From Herbidospora galbida (GTDB taxonomy: Bacteria; Actinomycetota; Actinomycetes; Streptosporangiales; Streptosporangiaceae): 64,000 bases of DNA. Both the position numbers and the translations under genes were made by a program. How positions within the stretch are numbered: the stretch's first letter is position 1; every line of letters starts with the position of its first letter. Below the pieces are notes generated by a model. The model made no database searches. It was not told where the DNA came from and was given only the letters and a program-made list of their open reading frames with translations. The stretch covers positions 62,001 through 126,000 of the forward strand of contig NZ_SZQA01000005.1 of the NCBI RefSeq assembly GCF_005233835.1, written 5' to 3'. This document shows, piece after piece, positions 38,944 through 49,410 of this stretch.

Positions 38944-40128
38944 TCACTCGGCGCGGAGTGCCACCACCGGGTCTAGGCGCCCGGCGCGGCGGGCGGGGGC
39001 GACGCCGAAGAAGACGCCCACGACGGCCGAGACGCCGAAGGCCAGCAAGATCGACCAGAGGGTGATCGAGGCAGGTACGGGAGAGAGCGCCTCGATCAGG
39101 AGGGAGCCGCCTACGCCGAGGGCGATGCCGATGGTGCCGCCGATCGTCGTCAGCAGCACGGCCTCGATGAGGAACTGGCCGAGGACGTCGCGCTGGCGGG
39201 CGCCCAGGGCCTTGCGCAGGCCGATCTCCTTGGTCCGTTCGCGGACGCTGACCAGCATGATGTTCGACACCCCGACCCCGCCGACCAGCAGCGAGATGCC
39301 GGCGATGGCGGCCAGTACCCCCGTCAGCATGCCGAGGACGGTGCCGATCGTGCCGAGGAGCTGGGTCTGGGTGACGGCGGAGAACTTCTCGTCGGGGTAG
39401 CGGGCGGTCAGGGCGTCCACGACCTTCTGGCCGAGGGAGTCGATCACGTCGGGGCCGGAGGCGCCGATGGCGATGCCGTTGACCCTTTCGACTCCTAGGA
39501 GCCGCTGGGCCGTGGTGACCGGGATGTGGGTCTCCCGGTCTCTCGCGACCCCGAAGGTCGCGCCGACCTTCTCGTACACGCCGACGACCCGGAAGCGCAC
39601 CCCGGCGATCGTGGCCTGTCTCCCCACCGGGTCGAGGTCGCCGAAGAGCTGCTGCGACACCTCGGAGCCCAGGACGGCGACCCGGCGACGGGTGTCGATG
39701 TCGGTCTCGGTGAGGTAGCGGCCTCGCTTCAGGGGGCGTTCGAAGACGTTGGGGATGTTCTCGTCGGTGCCGACGACGGTCACGAACGCCTCGTTGCGGC
39801 CGACGCGGATGTTCTCGCCCGACTGGACCGAGACGGTGACCCGGCTCGGGTCGCCGACCACTCTGCGGACGTAGTTGACGTCGCCGAGGTCGAGGCGGCT
39901 CTGCGTGGGGGCGGCCTGGAAGTTCAGCTGGCCCGGCACAACCAGGATGATGTTGGAGCCGAGACCGGAGATCTCGTCTTCGATGGCGTCTTTCGCGCCG
40001 GTGCCGATGGCGACCAGGATCACCACGGCCGACACCCCGATGATCACGCCGAGCATGGTAAGGGCGCTGCGCAGCCGGTTGACCCGCAGCGCTTCGAGGG
40101 CCATCCGGAAGGCCTCGGCGGTCCTCAC
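38944..40128 (-). CDS. ABC transporter permease, MacB/FtsX type
   Basis: This 394-aa permease has one N-terminal helix (LTMLGVIIGVSAVVILVAIG), a large extracytoplasmic MacB-PCD domain (residues 45-265) and three C-terminal helices with FtsX features (GVSNIMLVSVRERTKEIGLRKALGA). GTG start overlaps the ATPase stop. With the next two genes it forms a MacAB-like exporter; the cargo is unknown. Confidence 0.92.
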   Translation of the reverse strand: MRTAEAFRMALEALRVNRLRSALTMLGVIIGVSAVVILVAIGTGAKDAIEDEISGLGSNIILVVPGQLNFQAAPTQSRLDLGDVNYVRRVVGDPSRVTVSVQSGENIRVGRNEAFVTVVGTDENIPNVFERPLKRGRYLTETDIDTRRRVAVLGSEVSQQLFGDLDPVGRQATIAGVRFRVVGVYEKVGATFGVARDRETHIPVTTAQRLLGVERVNGIAIGASGPDVIDSLGQKVVDALTARYPDEKFSAVTQTQLLGTIGTVLGMLTGVLAAIAGISLLVGGVGVSNIMLVSVRERTKEIGLRKALGARQRDVLGQFLIEAVLLTTIGGTIGIALGVGGSLLIEALSPVPASITLWSILLAFGVSAVVGVFFGVAPARRAGRLDPVVALRAE

Positions 40129-40805
40129 GCGACGTCCCGCTCGATCAGGCCGTCTCTGACGTGGATCTGCCTGCGGGCCCGGTTCGCGACCTCGGGTTCG
40201 TGGGTGACCAGCACGATCGCCACCCCCTGGTCGGCGTTGAGGCGTTCGAGCAGGCCCATGACCTCCTCGCCGTTGCGGGTGTCGAGGTTGCCGGTCGGCT
40301 CGTCGGCCAAGACCACCTGGGGGTCGCCGACGAGCGCGCGGGCGATGGCGACCCGCTGCTGCTCGCCGCCGGACATCTGCGAGGGCCGGTGGTCGAGCCG
40401 GTGGGCCAGGCCGACGGCCTCCAGCGCGGCCCTCGCGCGCTTGCGCCGGTCGGCCTTGGCCACTCCTCGGTAGACGAGCGGCAGGGCGACGTTGTCGAGG
40501 GCGCTGGTGCGGGCGAGCAGGTGGAACGACTGGAAGACGAAGCCGATCATCTGGTTGCGCAGCTCGGCGAGCTTGGTGTCGTCGAGGGTCGAGACGTCGA
40601 CGCCGCCCACCTTCAGCACCCCGGAGGTGGGCCGGTCGAGACAGCCGAGCAGGTGCATCAGGGTCGACTTCCCCGACCCCGACGGCCCGAGGATCGCGGC
40701 GAACTCGCCGTCGCCGATGGTCAGGTCGACACCGCGCAGCGCGTCCACGGTCACGCCTTCGAGTTGGTACGACCTCGTCAACCCGGCCGCCTCGAACGCC
40801 GTCAC
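40125..40805 (-). CDS. ABC transporter ATP-binding protein, MacB/LolD type
   Basis: This 226-aa ATPase has Walker A GPSGSGKST (residues 40-48), the signature MSGGEQQRVAIARAL, Walker B VVLADEPTGNLD and the H-loop His VLVTHEPEV. GTG start overlaps the adaptor gene stop. It powers the permease encoded next. Confidence 0.95.
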   Translation of the reverse strand: MTAFEAAGLTRSYQLEGVTVDALRGVDLTIGDGEFAAILGPSGSGKSTLMHLLGCLDRPTSGVLKVGGVDVSTLDDTKLAELRNQMIGFVFQSFHLLARTSALDNVALPLVYRGVAKADRRKRARAALEAVGLAHRLDHRPSQMSGGEQQRVAIARALVGDPQVVLADEPTGNLDTRNGEEVMGLLERLNADQGVAIVLVTHEPEVANRARRQIHVRDGLIERDVA

Positions 40806-42148
40806 CGGATCTCCTGCCCCTGACGCACGCCGTCGGCGCCGCGCGTGATGACCCGGTCGCCGACCTTGATCCCGTCGACGACCTCGACGAAGGCGTCGCC
40901 CTCGGCCCCGAGGCGGACGGTCCGGCGTTCGGCCCTGCCGCCGACGACGGCCCAGACGACGGCGTCGCGCCCGCTGGTCACCACGGCCGCCGCCGGGACC
41001 GCGACGGCCTCGGGCGACTCCTTGACGATCATGCGGACGACCGCGCTCATGCCGGGTTTGGGGTCGGGCGCCTCGGAGCCGTCGTCGAACCGGCCTTCGG
41101 CGAGCGAGAGGCGTACCGGATAGCTGACGCCGCCCGTCGCGCCCTCCTGGGGCGTGACCCCCACGCCGGTGACCTCGGCCGTGTAGATCGCGCCGGGCAC
41201 GGCGTCGAACTCGACCTCTGCGCGGGTGCCGTCCTTGACGAGCAGCACGTCGGTCTCGTCGACGTCGGCCCGCAGGTTCAGCTCGGAGACGTCGGTGACG
41301 GTCAGCAGGGCCTCCCCCTGGCCGACCGGGACCCCTTCGGCGATCGTGCCGGCCGAACTGCCGCCCGACTGCGCCGGGACGCCGCCGCCGGAGACGAGCT
41401 GCGACAGGTCGGGCAGCGCAGGGGCGGCCGACCCGCCACCACCGCCCAGAGTGACGACCCCGCCGAAGGGCGCCTTGATCGTGAGGCCCTTGACGGTGTC
41501 TTCGGCGGCCTTCACGGCGGCGCGGGTCTGGCTGCGCGAGGCCGCCTGCAGGGAGCTCATCGACGACGAGAGCCCGCTCATGCCCGCGCCCAGCTGGCCG
41601 GTGAACGAGCCGAGCATCCGGTTGAGACCGCCGACGATCCCGTTCAGCGCCTTCTGCTGCGACCTGTGCTGCTGCTCGGCCAGGTCGATGGCCGACAGCA
41701 GGTGCCTGCGGATGGCCTTGTCCTCGACCTTGCGCGCGGCCCGCCGGGCCTGCGCGAACGACTTCCGTACGTGGGCGTCGACGCCCGTGGGGAGTTTCAG
41801 GGCGGGCACGCTCGGCGCGCCCCCGAAGGAAACCGGCCGGGCCGCCTGCCGGTCGGCCTTCTTGGCCTCTTTCAGCCGGTCGCGGGCCTGCGGCGCGCTG
41901 ATACGGGCGAGGATCTCGCCCTTCTTCACGGTGTCGCCGTCGGAGACGTAGAGCTTGGCGACCGTCCCGGCCGCGGGAGAGGTGAGGCTCGCGGTGGCCC
42001 GCGCCCCAACGGTCGCCGGGGCCTCCACCACCTCACTGACGGGCGCCCGCGCCACAGCCGCGGTCTGGACGACGGGCGCCTCCTCCGCCGTACAGGCGGA
42101 TAACGCGAGGAGAAGCGCCAACAGGGGGATACCACGCCGGATCACCAC
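40802..42148 (-). CDS. MacA-like periplasmic adaptor lipoprotein
   Basis: This is a 448-aa efflux adaptor. An N-terminal lipobox LSAC (about residues 16-19) anchors it. A lipoyl-like half (SPAAGTVAKLYVSDGDTVKKGEILARI), a helical hairpin at about 110-225, a second lipoyl half (APFGGVVTLGGGGG) and a beta-barrel/MP domain follow. It is the first gene of the three-gene exporter. In a monoderm it would act outside the membrane without an outer-membrane channel. Confidence 0.9.
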   Translation of the reverse strand: MVIRRGIPLLALLLALSACTAEEAPVVQTAAVARAPVSEVVEAPATVGARATASLTSPAAGTVAKLYVSDGDTVKKGEILARISAPQARDRLKEAKKADRQAARPVSFGGAPSVPALKLPTGVDAHVRKSFAQARRAARKVEDKAIRRHLLSAIDLAEQQHRSQQKALNGIVGGLNRMLGSFTGQLGAGMSGLSSSMSSLQAASRSQTRAAVKAAEDTVKGLTIKAPFGGVVTLGGGGGSAAPALPDLSQLVSGGGVPAQSGGSSAGTIAEGVPVGQGEALLTVTDVSELNLRADVDETDVLLVKDGTRAEVEFDAVPGAIYTAEVTGVGVTPQEGATGGVSYPVRLSLAEGRFDDGSEAPDPKPGMSAVVRMIVKESPEAVAVPAAAVVTSGRDAVVWAVVGGRAERRTVRLGAEGDAFVEVVDGIKVGDRVITRGADGVRQGQEIR

Positions 42149-42172
42149 AACCGCCCATCGTAGGATGCGCCC

Positions 42173-42313
42173 GTGTCGATCCCCGAGTTAGCCCGCTACG
42201 ACCATCTGTGCCTGCCGGTCATAGGCATGACCGTGGCGCAGGCCCTCGACGAGGTGGAGACGGAGCTGACCCACTCCGTGGATCTCAGCGGCCTACGGCG
42301 CGCAGGTTCCTGA
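42173..42313 (+). CDS. 46-aa hypothetical ORF
   Basis: The GTG at 42173 has AGGA 8 nt upstream and opens a 46-codon frame starting MSIPELARYDHLCLPVIGM and ending GLRRAGS. It is divergent from the adaptor gene, and its last 29 nt overlap the 3' end of the convergent MFS gene. I do not recognise it. It may be a small protein or a truncated longer gene. Confidence 0.4.
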   Translation: MSIPELARYDHLCLPVIGMTVAQALDEVETELTHSVDLSGLRRAGS

Positions 42314-43484
42314 CCGGGCGGATCGACAGCAGCACGCCGATCCCGGCCAGGCCCGCGACGAAGCCGGCCCAGATGACCGTCTGCGCGCCGATCGCCTCGC
42401 CGACGACCGGGCCGAGGGACTGGCCGATCGGGATGCTCAGCACCGAGCCGGCCACCTCGTAGGCGGTGACGCGGTTGAGCACCTCGCCCGGGACCTGGGT
42501 CTGGACGCTGGTCGCCCACATCACCGACCAGAAGGCCCAGGCCGCGCCCGCCAGGGTGAAGCCGATGACGATCACCGGGATCGGGGCGGCCAGGGCCACC
42601 ACCAGCGGCATGGCCATGAAGGCGATCATCGCCAGGGCGCCCGAGAACAGCGGGCGGGCGGGCCGGTAGCGCATGGCCACCAGGCCGCCGAGGATGCTGC
42701 CGAGGCCCTCGCCCGTGATGGCCATGACATAGGCCGCGTCGCCGTTGGCCTCGGAGATGACCTGGGCGCCGACCGGCCACATCGGGCCGAACAGGACGAT
42801 CCCGTAGACCGCCCAGACCAGGATGACCGACCACATCCACGTACGGGACCGGAACTCGGCCCAGCCCTCCCGCAGGTCGCTGACCAGCGAGGTCGCCTCG
42901 GTCTTGGTCAGCCGCACCCGCATCGCCAGCAGGCAGAGGGCGCTGACCAGGAAGGTTCCGGCGTTGATGGCGTAGACGACGCCCGGTCCGCCGAGCAGGA
43001 CGATGGCGCCGGCGATGCCGGGGCCGATGAGGCGGGCGACCGCGTCGGCCACCCGCAGGGTCGCGTTGGCGCGCTGGGGGTCGGCGGCGATCTGCGGGAT
43101 CATGCTGTTCACGCCGGGCTGGAAGAGCGCCGCCCCGAGGCCGCTCAGGAACGACATCGTGATCAGGAGCCACAGCGGGGGCTGGCCGGTGAAGAACGTC
43201 ACCGCGATGGTCAGCTGGGTGGCGACGCGGAGGACGTCCGCGAAGATCATCATGCGCCGGGCGGTGAACCAGTCGGCCAGCACCCCGCCGAACAGGACGA
43301 GCCCGCCGAAGGCCGCCATCCAGGCCGCGAGCACGACGCCGACCCCGACGGGGCCGTAGATGCCGAGGACGCCGAGCGTCACCGCCACCGGCAACATCGC
43401 GTCGCCCATGAGGGCGACGGCCCGGCCGACGAAGTAGAGGGAGAAGTCACGCGTCCACAGGCGCGCCGGGGAGAGTACGACCAC
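42285..43484 (-). CDS. MFS transporter (EntS/MFS_3-like)
   Basis: This 399-aa exporter has twelve hydrophobic segments and resembles MFS_3 members (FSLYFVGRAVALMGDAMLPVA; LADWFTARRMMIFADVLR; GLGAALFQPGVNSMIPQI). Such proteins export siderophores or drugs; the substrate here is unknown. The GTG start lies 14 nt from an operator-like palindrome, which suggests repression by a MarR- or TetR-type factor encoded elsewhere. Confidence 0.88.
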   Translation of the reverse strand: MVVLSPARLWTRDFSLYFVGRAVALMGDAMLPVAVTLGVLGIYGPVGVGVVLAAWMAAFGGLVLFGGVLADWFTARRMMIFADVLRVATQLTIAVTFFTGQPPLWLLITMSFLSGLGAALFQPGVNSMIPQIAADPQRANATLRVADAVARLIGPGIAGAIVLLGGPGVVYAINAGTFLVSALCLLAMRVRLTKTEATSLVSDLREGWAEFRSRTWMWSVILVWAVYGIVLFGPMWPVGAQVISEANGDAAYVMAITGEGLGSILGGLVAMRYRPARPLFSGALAMIAFMAMPLVVALAAPIPVIVIGFTLAGAAWAFWSVMWATSVQTQVPGEVLNRVTAYEVAGSVLSIPIGQSLGPVVGEAIGAQTVIWAGFVAGLAGIGVLLSIRPVRNLRAVGR

Positions 43485-43497
43485 TCGCCCCAGCCTA

Positions 43498-43514
43498 TAA
43501 GGAAAGCTTCCTAA
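43498..43514. promoter_or_regulatory. operator-like inverted repeat before the MFS gene
   Basis: TAAGGAA-AGC-TTCCTAA is an inverted repeat with one mismatch in the arms, in an A/T-rich patch directly upstream of the MFS start. Position over the promoter/ribosome-binding region suggests a repressor site. No regulator gene is adjacent. Confidence 0.55.
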
Positions 43515-43555
43515 CCAATAAACCCTTTTCGCCTGGTCACAGCGGGTAGCGAGGG

Positions 43556-44356
43556 CTACTTGTTCGTGCCGCCGAGCTCACGGCTGCGGTCGCGCGCCGC
43601 CTCGATCGCGTCGAGGAAGGCGGCGCGGACGCGGTGGCGCTCCAGTTCGGCGATGGCCGCGATGGTCGTGCCGCCCGGAGAGGTGACGGCCTCGCGCAGG
43701 ATCACCGGGTGCTCCCCCGAGTCGCGCAGCATGATCGCCGCGCCCACGATCGACTGCTTGACCATGTCGAGGGCGGCCGCCCTCGGCATGCCGAGCAGGA
43801 TGCCCGCGTCGACCATGGCCTCGACCAGGTAGAAGAAGTAGGCGGGACCCGAGCCGCTCAGCGCGGTCGCGCCGTCTTGCTGCGACTCGGGGATGCGCAG
43901 CACCTTGCCGACCGGCTGGAGCAGGTCTTCGGTCAGCTTGAGGTGCTCTTCCTTGGCGTGCGCCCCGGCCGAGATCACGCTCATCGCCTCGTCGACCAGC
44001 ACCGGGGTGTTCGACATCACCCGGACGACCGGGATCGGGCCGCCCAGCCGGGCCTGCACGAAGTCGGTGGTGATGCCCGCCGCGACCGAGATGACCAGCT
44101 TGTCGGAGGGCACCACGGGGGCGATCTCGCGGAGCAGGGTCCCCATGTCCTGCGGCTTGACCGCCAGGATGAGCGCGTCGGCCTGCTCGGCCGCCTCGAG
44201 GTTGGTGACGACCCTGACGCCGTAGGTCTCGGTGAGCGCCTTGGCCCGGTCGGGCCGGCGGGTGGTGACCATGATCTGGTCAGCCGCCCGCCCTGCCCGG
44301 ACCAGGCCGGAGAGCAGAGCCTCACCCATCTTGCCGGTGCCCAGGATCGCGATCAT
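43556..44356 (-). CDS. proC: pyrroline-5-carboxylate reductase
   Basis: This 266-aa enzyme makes the last step of proline synthesis. The NADPH motif IAILGTGKMGEALLSGL opens the protein. The conserved C-terminal block ALSGSGPAYFFYLVEAM and EAVTSPGGTTIAAI are present. It lies 10 nt downstream of the ABC-2 permease stop, which may make it part of that operon by position, though function does not link them. Confidence 0.95.
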   Translation of the reverse strand: MIAILGTGKMGEALLSGLVRAGRAADQIMVTTRRPDRAKALTETYGVRVVTNLEAAEQADALILAVKPQDMGTLLREIAPVVPSDKLVISVAAGITTDFVQARLGGPIPVVRVMSNTPVLVDEAMSVISAGAHAKEEHLKLTEDLLQPVGKVLRIPESQQDGATALSGSGPAYFFYLVEAMVDAGILLGMPRAAALDMVKQSIVGAAIMLRDSGEHPVILREAVTSPGGTTIAAIAELERHRVRAAFLDAIEAARDRSRELGGTNK

Positions 44357-44366
44357 GCGTGGCAGT

Positions 44367-45092
44367 TTACGGGGTGCGCCTCTTCAGCGTCGCGGCCCCC
44401 AGAACCAGCGCCAGCAGGACCGATCCGGCCACCACGGCGATGTCGCGCCAGAAGTCGGAGCCCAGGTCGCCGGTCATGACCGCCAGCTTCATGGCCTCCA
44501 GGGCGTAGGACATCGGCAGCACGTTGGAGATCCACTCCAGCACGGTCGCCATCTGGTCGCGCGGCACGATGATCCCGCCGAGGAGGAGCTGCGGGACCAT
44601 CACCAGCGGCATGAACTGGACCGCCTGGAACTCCGAGCGGGCGAACGCGCTGCAGAACAGGCCGAGCGCGGTGCCCAGGAGCGAGTTGAGCAGGGCGACC
44701 AGGACCAGCGCCCACAGCTCTCCCCGCAGGTCGAGCCCGAGCCAGGTCAGCGAGACCGTCAGCGCCAGGGCCACCTGGAGGACGGCGGCGGCGCCGAAGG
44801 CCAGGCCGTACCCGAGGAGGAGGTCGAGCTGGCGCAGCGGGGAGGCCATCAGCCGCTCCAGCGTGCCGGAGGTGCGCTCGCGGAGGGTGGCGATGGAGGT
44901 GACCAGGAACATCACCAGGAAGGGGAAGATCGACAGCAGCGCGGGGGCCCACTGGGCGAAGACCGGCCCGTTGTCGATCACGTAGTAGAGCAGGATCATG
45001 ATCAGGCTCGGGACCAGCACCATGAGGGCGACCGTGCGGTGGTCGTTGCGGAGCTGGGCCAGGATCCGGCGGGCCGTGGCGAGCGTGATCAT
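44367..45092 (-). CDS. ABC-2 type transporter permease
   Basis: This 241-aa membrane protein has six helices and the ABC-2 signature around LRERTSGTLERLMASPLRQLDLLLGY. The ATG overlaps the ATPase stop as ATGA. With the ATPase it resembles drug or lipid exporters of the DrrAB type. The cargo is unknown. Confidence 0.92.
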   Translation of the reverse strand: MITLATARRILAQLRNDHRTVALMVLVPSLIMILLYYVIDNGPVFAQWAPALLSIFPFLVMFLVTSIATLRERTSGTLERLMASPLRQLDLLLGYGLAFGAAAVLQVALALTVSLTWLGLDLRGELWALVLVALLNSLLGTALGLFCSAFARSEFQAVQFMPLVMVPQLLLGGIIVPRDQMATVLEWISNVLPMSYALEAMKLAVMTGDLGSDFWRDIAVVAGSVLLALVLGAATLKRRTP

Positions 45093-45817
45093 GCCGGCTG
45101 CCTCTCTTCGATGAGGCGCAGGAAGGCCTGCTCCAGGTCGGCGGTGTCGGTGCGGGCGCGCAGGCCCTCGGGGCTGTCGTCGGCGAGGATGTCGCCGTCG
45201 CGCAGCATGATCAGGCGCTGGCAGCGGGCGGCCTCGTCCATGACGTGACTGGAGACCAGGATCGTCACGCCCCGCTCGGCCAGGCCGCCGAACAGCTCCC
45301 ACAGCTCCTTGCGTAACACCGGGTCGAGCCCGACGGTCGGTTCGTCGAGCACGAGGAGCTGCGGCGAGCCGAGCAGCGAGACCGCCAGGCTGGCCCGGCT
45401 GAGCTGGCCGCCCGACAGGGTGCCGCCCAGCTGGTCGGCGTGCCCTTCCAGGCCGACCTCCCGGAGGACGCGGGCCGGGTCGGTCTTCGGCGCGCCGAGC
45501 ACGGCGGCGAAGTAGCGGAGGTTCTCCACGACCGACAGATCGCGGTAGATCGCCGGGTTCTGGGTGGAGTAGCCGATGAGCCGGCGCAGCTCGGCCGACC
45601 CCGCCGGACGCCCCAGCACGGTCACCTCGCCCCCGGCGACGACCTGCACGCCCACGATCGATCGGATCAGCGTGGTCTTACCGCAGCCGCTCGGGCCCAG
45701 CAGCCCGGTGATCTGGCCCTTCGGCACCTCGAACGACAACCCGTGGAGCACCTCGCGGGCTCCCCGGACGACCCGCAGCCCGGTGACGGCTATCGCGGGT
45801 TCAGCAGAACTCATCAT
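45089..45817 (-). CDS. ABC transporter ATP-binding protein (DrrA-like)
   Basis: This 242-aa ATPase has Walker A GPSGCGKTT, a Q-loop in YSTQNPAIYRDLSVVENL, the slightly altered signature LSGGQLSRASLA, Walker B LLVLDEPTVGLDP and H-loop SSHVMDEA. It starts with two adjacent ATGs; the first is used. It is divergent from the small lipoprotein gene. Confidence 0.93.
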   Translation of the reverse strand: MMSSAEPAIAVTGLRVVRGAREVLHGLSFEVPKGQITGLLGPSGCGKTTLIRSIVGVQVVAGGEVTVLGRPAGSAELRRLIGYSTQNPAIYRDLSVVENLRYFAAVLGAPKTDPARVLREVGLEGHADQLGGTLSGGQLSRASLAVSLLGSPQLLVLDEPTVGLDPVLRKELWELFGGLAERGVTILVSSHVMDEAARCQRLIMLRDGDILADDSPEGLRARTDTADLEQAFLRLIEERQPA

Positions 45818-45895
45818 GTGATGAAATTAGACCCGGCCCCATACCGGAGTCAACGGGTCACTGAACCCCTTCCGAGTGACACCCGTCATACGGGC

Positions 45896-46336
45896 ATGAG
45901 AAGGATCTGGCTCGTCACCGCGGCCATGCTCACAGCCGTGATCATGACCTCGGCCTGCGGAAAGGGAGACGCCGTGGACAGCGGTTCGCCGATCGGCCCC
46001 GACCAGCCCGCCACGCCGCCGGCCTCGGCCATGCCGAGCTCCGGACCGGAGCTGGTCCAGCCCAAGGGCGGCACACTGGAACCCCGGAAGGTGCCCTGGA
46101 CCCGCGCCACCCCCGCCGGAGACGGCGTGATGATCTCCTGGAGCTCGGGGGTCGAGCCCTGCTACACCCTCGACCGCGTCGACGTGAAGGAGGCCGACAC
46201 CGAGGTGACGGTGACCCTGTGGGAGGGCACCACCGACCCCGAGGCGGCCTGCATCCAGATCGCGATCGAGAAGGAGACGTTCGTCAAGCTGGCCAAACCC
46301 CTGGCCGGCCGGGAAGTCGTGGATGGTGCCAAGTGA
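45896..46336 (+). CDS. small lipoprotein, paralogue of the next gene
   Basis: This is a 146-aa exported protein. The lipobox TSAC lies at about residues 18-21. After a Pro/Ser-rich linker comes a compact domain, KVPWTRATPAGDG to VVDGAK, with two conserved cysteines (GVEPC and AACIQ) that could form a disulfide. The same domain is repeated in the next gene. Family not recognised; found next to dnaK, but no functional link is visible. Confidence 0.75.
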   Translation: MRRIWLVTAAMLTAVIMTSACGKGDAVDSGSPIGPDQPATPPASAMPSSGPELVQPKGGTLEPRKVPWTRATPAGDGVMISWSSGVEPCYTLDRVDVKEADTEVTVTLWEGTTDPEAACIQIAIEKETFVKLAKPLAGREVVDGAK

Positions 46337-46701
46337 GGCTCTTAGTCGTCGCCGCGGCCGTCGCCGCGCTGCTCGTACCCGCCGCCGCCCCCGCGCAGGC
46401 CGCTCCCGGGCCGAAGGTGGTGAAGGTCCAGAAGGGCGCCCTCTCGCCGAAGAAGGTGAAGTGGCTGACCGCCAAGCCCCACATGCGCGGGGTGCGCGTC
46501 GTGTGGTGGTCGGGCGTCGAACCGTGCACCGTGCTGACCAAGGTCACGGTGAAGGAGACCAGGAAGACGGTCCGGATCACCCTGTACGAGGGCTCGGTCA
46601 AGGACGCCGGCATGTGCGTGGCCATGGCGATCAAGAAGGCCACGTACGTGAAGCTCAAGAAGCCCGTGGGGAAGAGGGTGATCCTCGACGGCGCCAGGTA
46701 A
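46333..46701 (+). CDS. small secreted protein, paralogue of the preceding gene
   Basis: This 122-aa protein has a cleavable signal peptide (to about APAQA, residue 23) rather than a lipobox. Its domain KVKWLTAKPHMRG to VILDGAR aligns along its length with the upstream lipoprotein (GVEPC, then V.VKE, then LYEGS, then MCVAMAIKKATYVKL). The GTG start overlaps the previous stop as GTGA, so the pair is translated together. It is Lys-rich where its partner is acidic. Confidence 0.75.
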   Translation: MRLLVVAAAVAALLVPAAAPAQAAPGPKVVKVQKGALSPKKVKWLTAKPHMRGVRVVWWSGVEPCTVLTKVTVKETRKTVRITLYEGSVKDAGMCVAMAIKKATYVKLKKPVGKRVILDGAR

Positions 46702-46753
46702 CCCCTAAGGGTCGAATCAGGGATATCCCGGGAACATTCCGCTCGCGCCGAGA

Positions 46754-46774
46754 GTTGAGCGCACTAGACTCAAG
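46754..46774. promoter_or_regulatory. HAIR element 1 (HspR site)
   Basis: GTTGAGC-N7-ACTCAAG fits the HAIR consensus CTTGAGT-N7-ACTCAAG with two changes in the left arm. It lies about 90-110 bp upstream of dnaK. Confidence 0.8.
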
Positions 46775-46821
46775 ACCGTTGACAGGACAGCGTTTGACAA
46801 GGGCTGTCGTACTCACCGAGA

Positions 46822-46842
46822 CTTGAGTCACCACGACTCAAC
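46822..46842. promoter_or_regulatory. HAIR element 2 (HspR site)
   Basis: CTTGAGT-N7-ACTCAAC matches the HAIR consensus with one change. It is 22-42 bp upstream of the dnaK ATG, in the leader. hspR is the fourth gene of the same operon, so HspR should repress its own synthesis with DnaK as co-repressor. Confidence 0.88.
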
Positions 46843-46863
46843 TTTGACTACAAGGACGTACTC

Positions 46864-48728
<1,865 letters not shown>

Positions 48729-48732
<4 letters not shown>

Positions 48733-49328
48733 CCCCGCGTGAGAACGGTTCCGAGCAGGAGCCGGTGATCCGCGACAACCGCAAGATCGACCCCGAGACG
48801 CTGGCGGCCCGCGAGAGCGCACCGGCCCCCGACGAGACCGCGGCCGACGCCTCCGCCCTGAGCGGGGCGGCCGCGGAGCTCCTGGCCGAGCGCACCGCCG
48901 ATCTCCAGCGTCTCCAGGCGGAGTTCTCCAACTACCGCAAGCGGGTCGAACGCGACCGGATCACGGTCCGGGAGCAGGCCGTCGCGGGTGTCATCAACGA
49001 ACTGCTGCCGGTTCTCGACGACATCGGCCGGGCGCGTGACCACGGGGAGCTGACCGGTGGTTTCGCCAAGGTGAGCGAGTCGCTCGAAGCGGCCGTCGGC
49101 AAGCTGGGCCTGTCGACCTACGGCTCGAAGGGCGACCCCTTCGACCCGACGATCCACGAGGCCCTGATGCACAGCTACTCGGCCGAGGTCACCGAGGCGA
49201 CCTGCGTCGAGATCCTGCAGCCCGGCTACCGTCTCGGCGAGCGCGTCCTGCGCCCCGCCCGGGTCGCGGTGGCCGAGCCGGAGACCGGTGGTGGCGACGT
49301 CCTCGACGACGAGCCCGCCGGCGCCTGA
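48729..49328 (+). CDS. grpE: nucleotide exchange factor GrpE
   Basis: This 199-aa cofactor releases ADP from DnaK. After an acidic, disordered N-terminus, a long helix ([26 protein letters not shown]) leads into the beta-rich domain with [11 protein letters not shown] and [10 protein letters not shown]. The GTG start overlaps the dnaK stop as GTGA. Confidence 0.95.
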
Positions 49329-49342
49329 TTCTCCAGGGGAGC

Positions 49343-49369
49343 CCCCTCCCGCCCCGGACGCGGGAGGGG
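49343..49369 (+). terminator. hairpin between grpE and dnaJ
   Basis: A 9-bp perfect stem (CCCCTCCCG with CGGGAGGGG) and a 9-nt loop starts 15 nt after the grpE stop. There is no T-run, so it may be an attenuator or an RNA-processing site reducing dnaJ-hspR expression rather than a full terminator. Confidence 0.55.
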
Positions 49370-49410
49370 CACCCATCACATATGTGTATTTCACGCGGAG
49401 GAAGCGTTAG

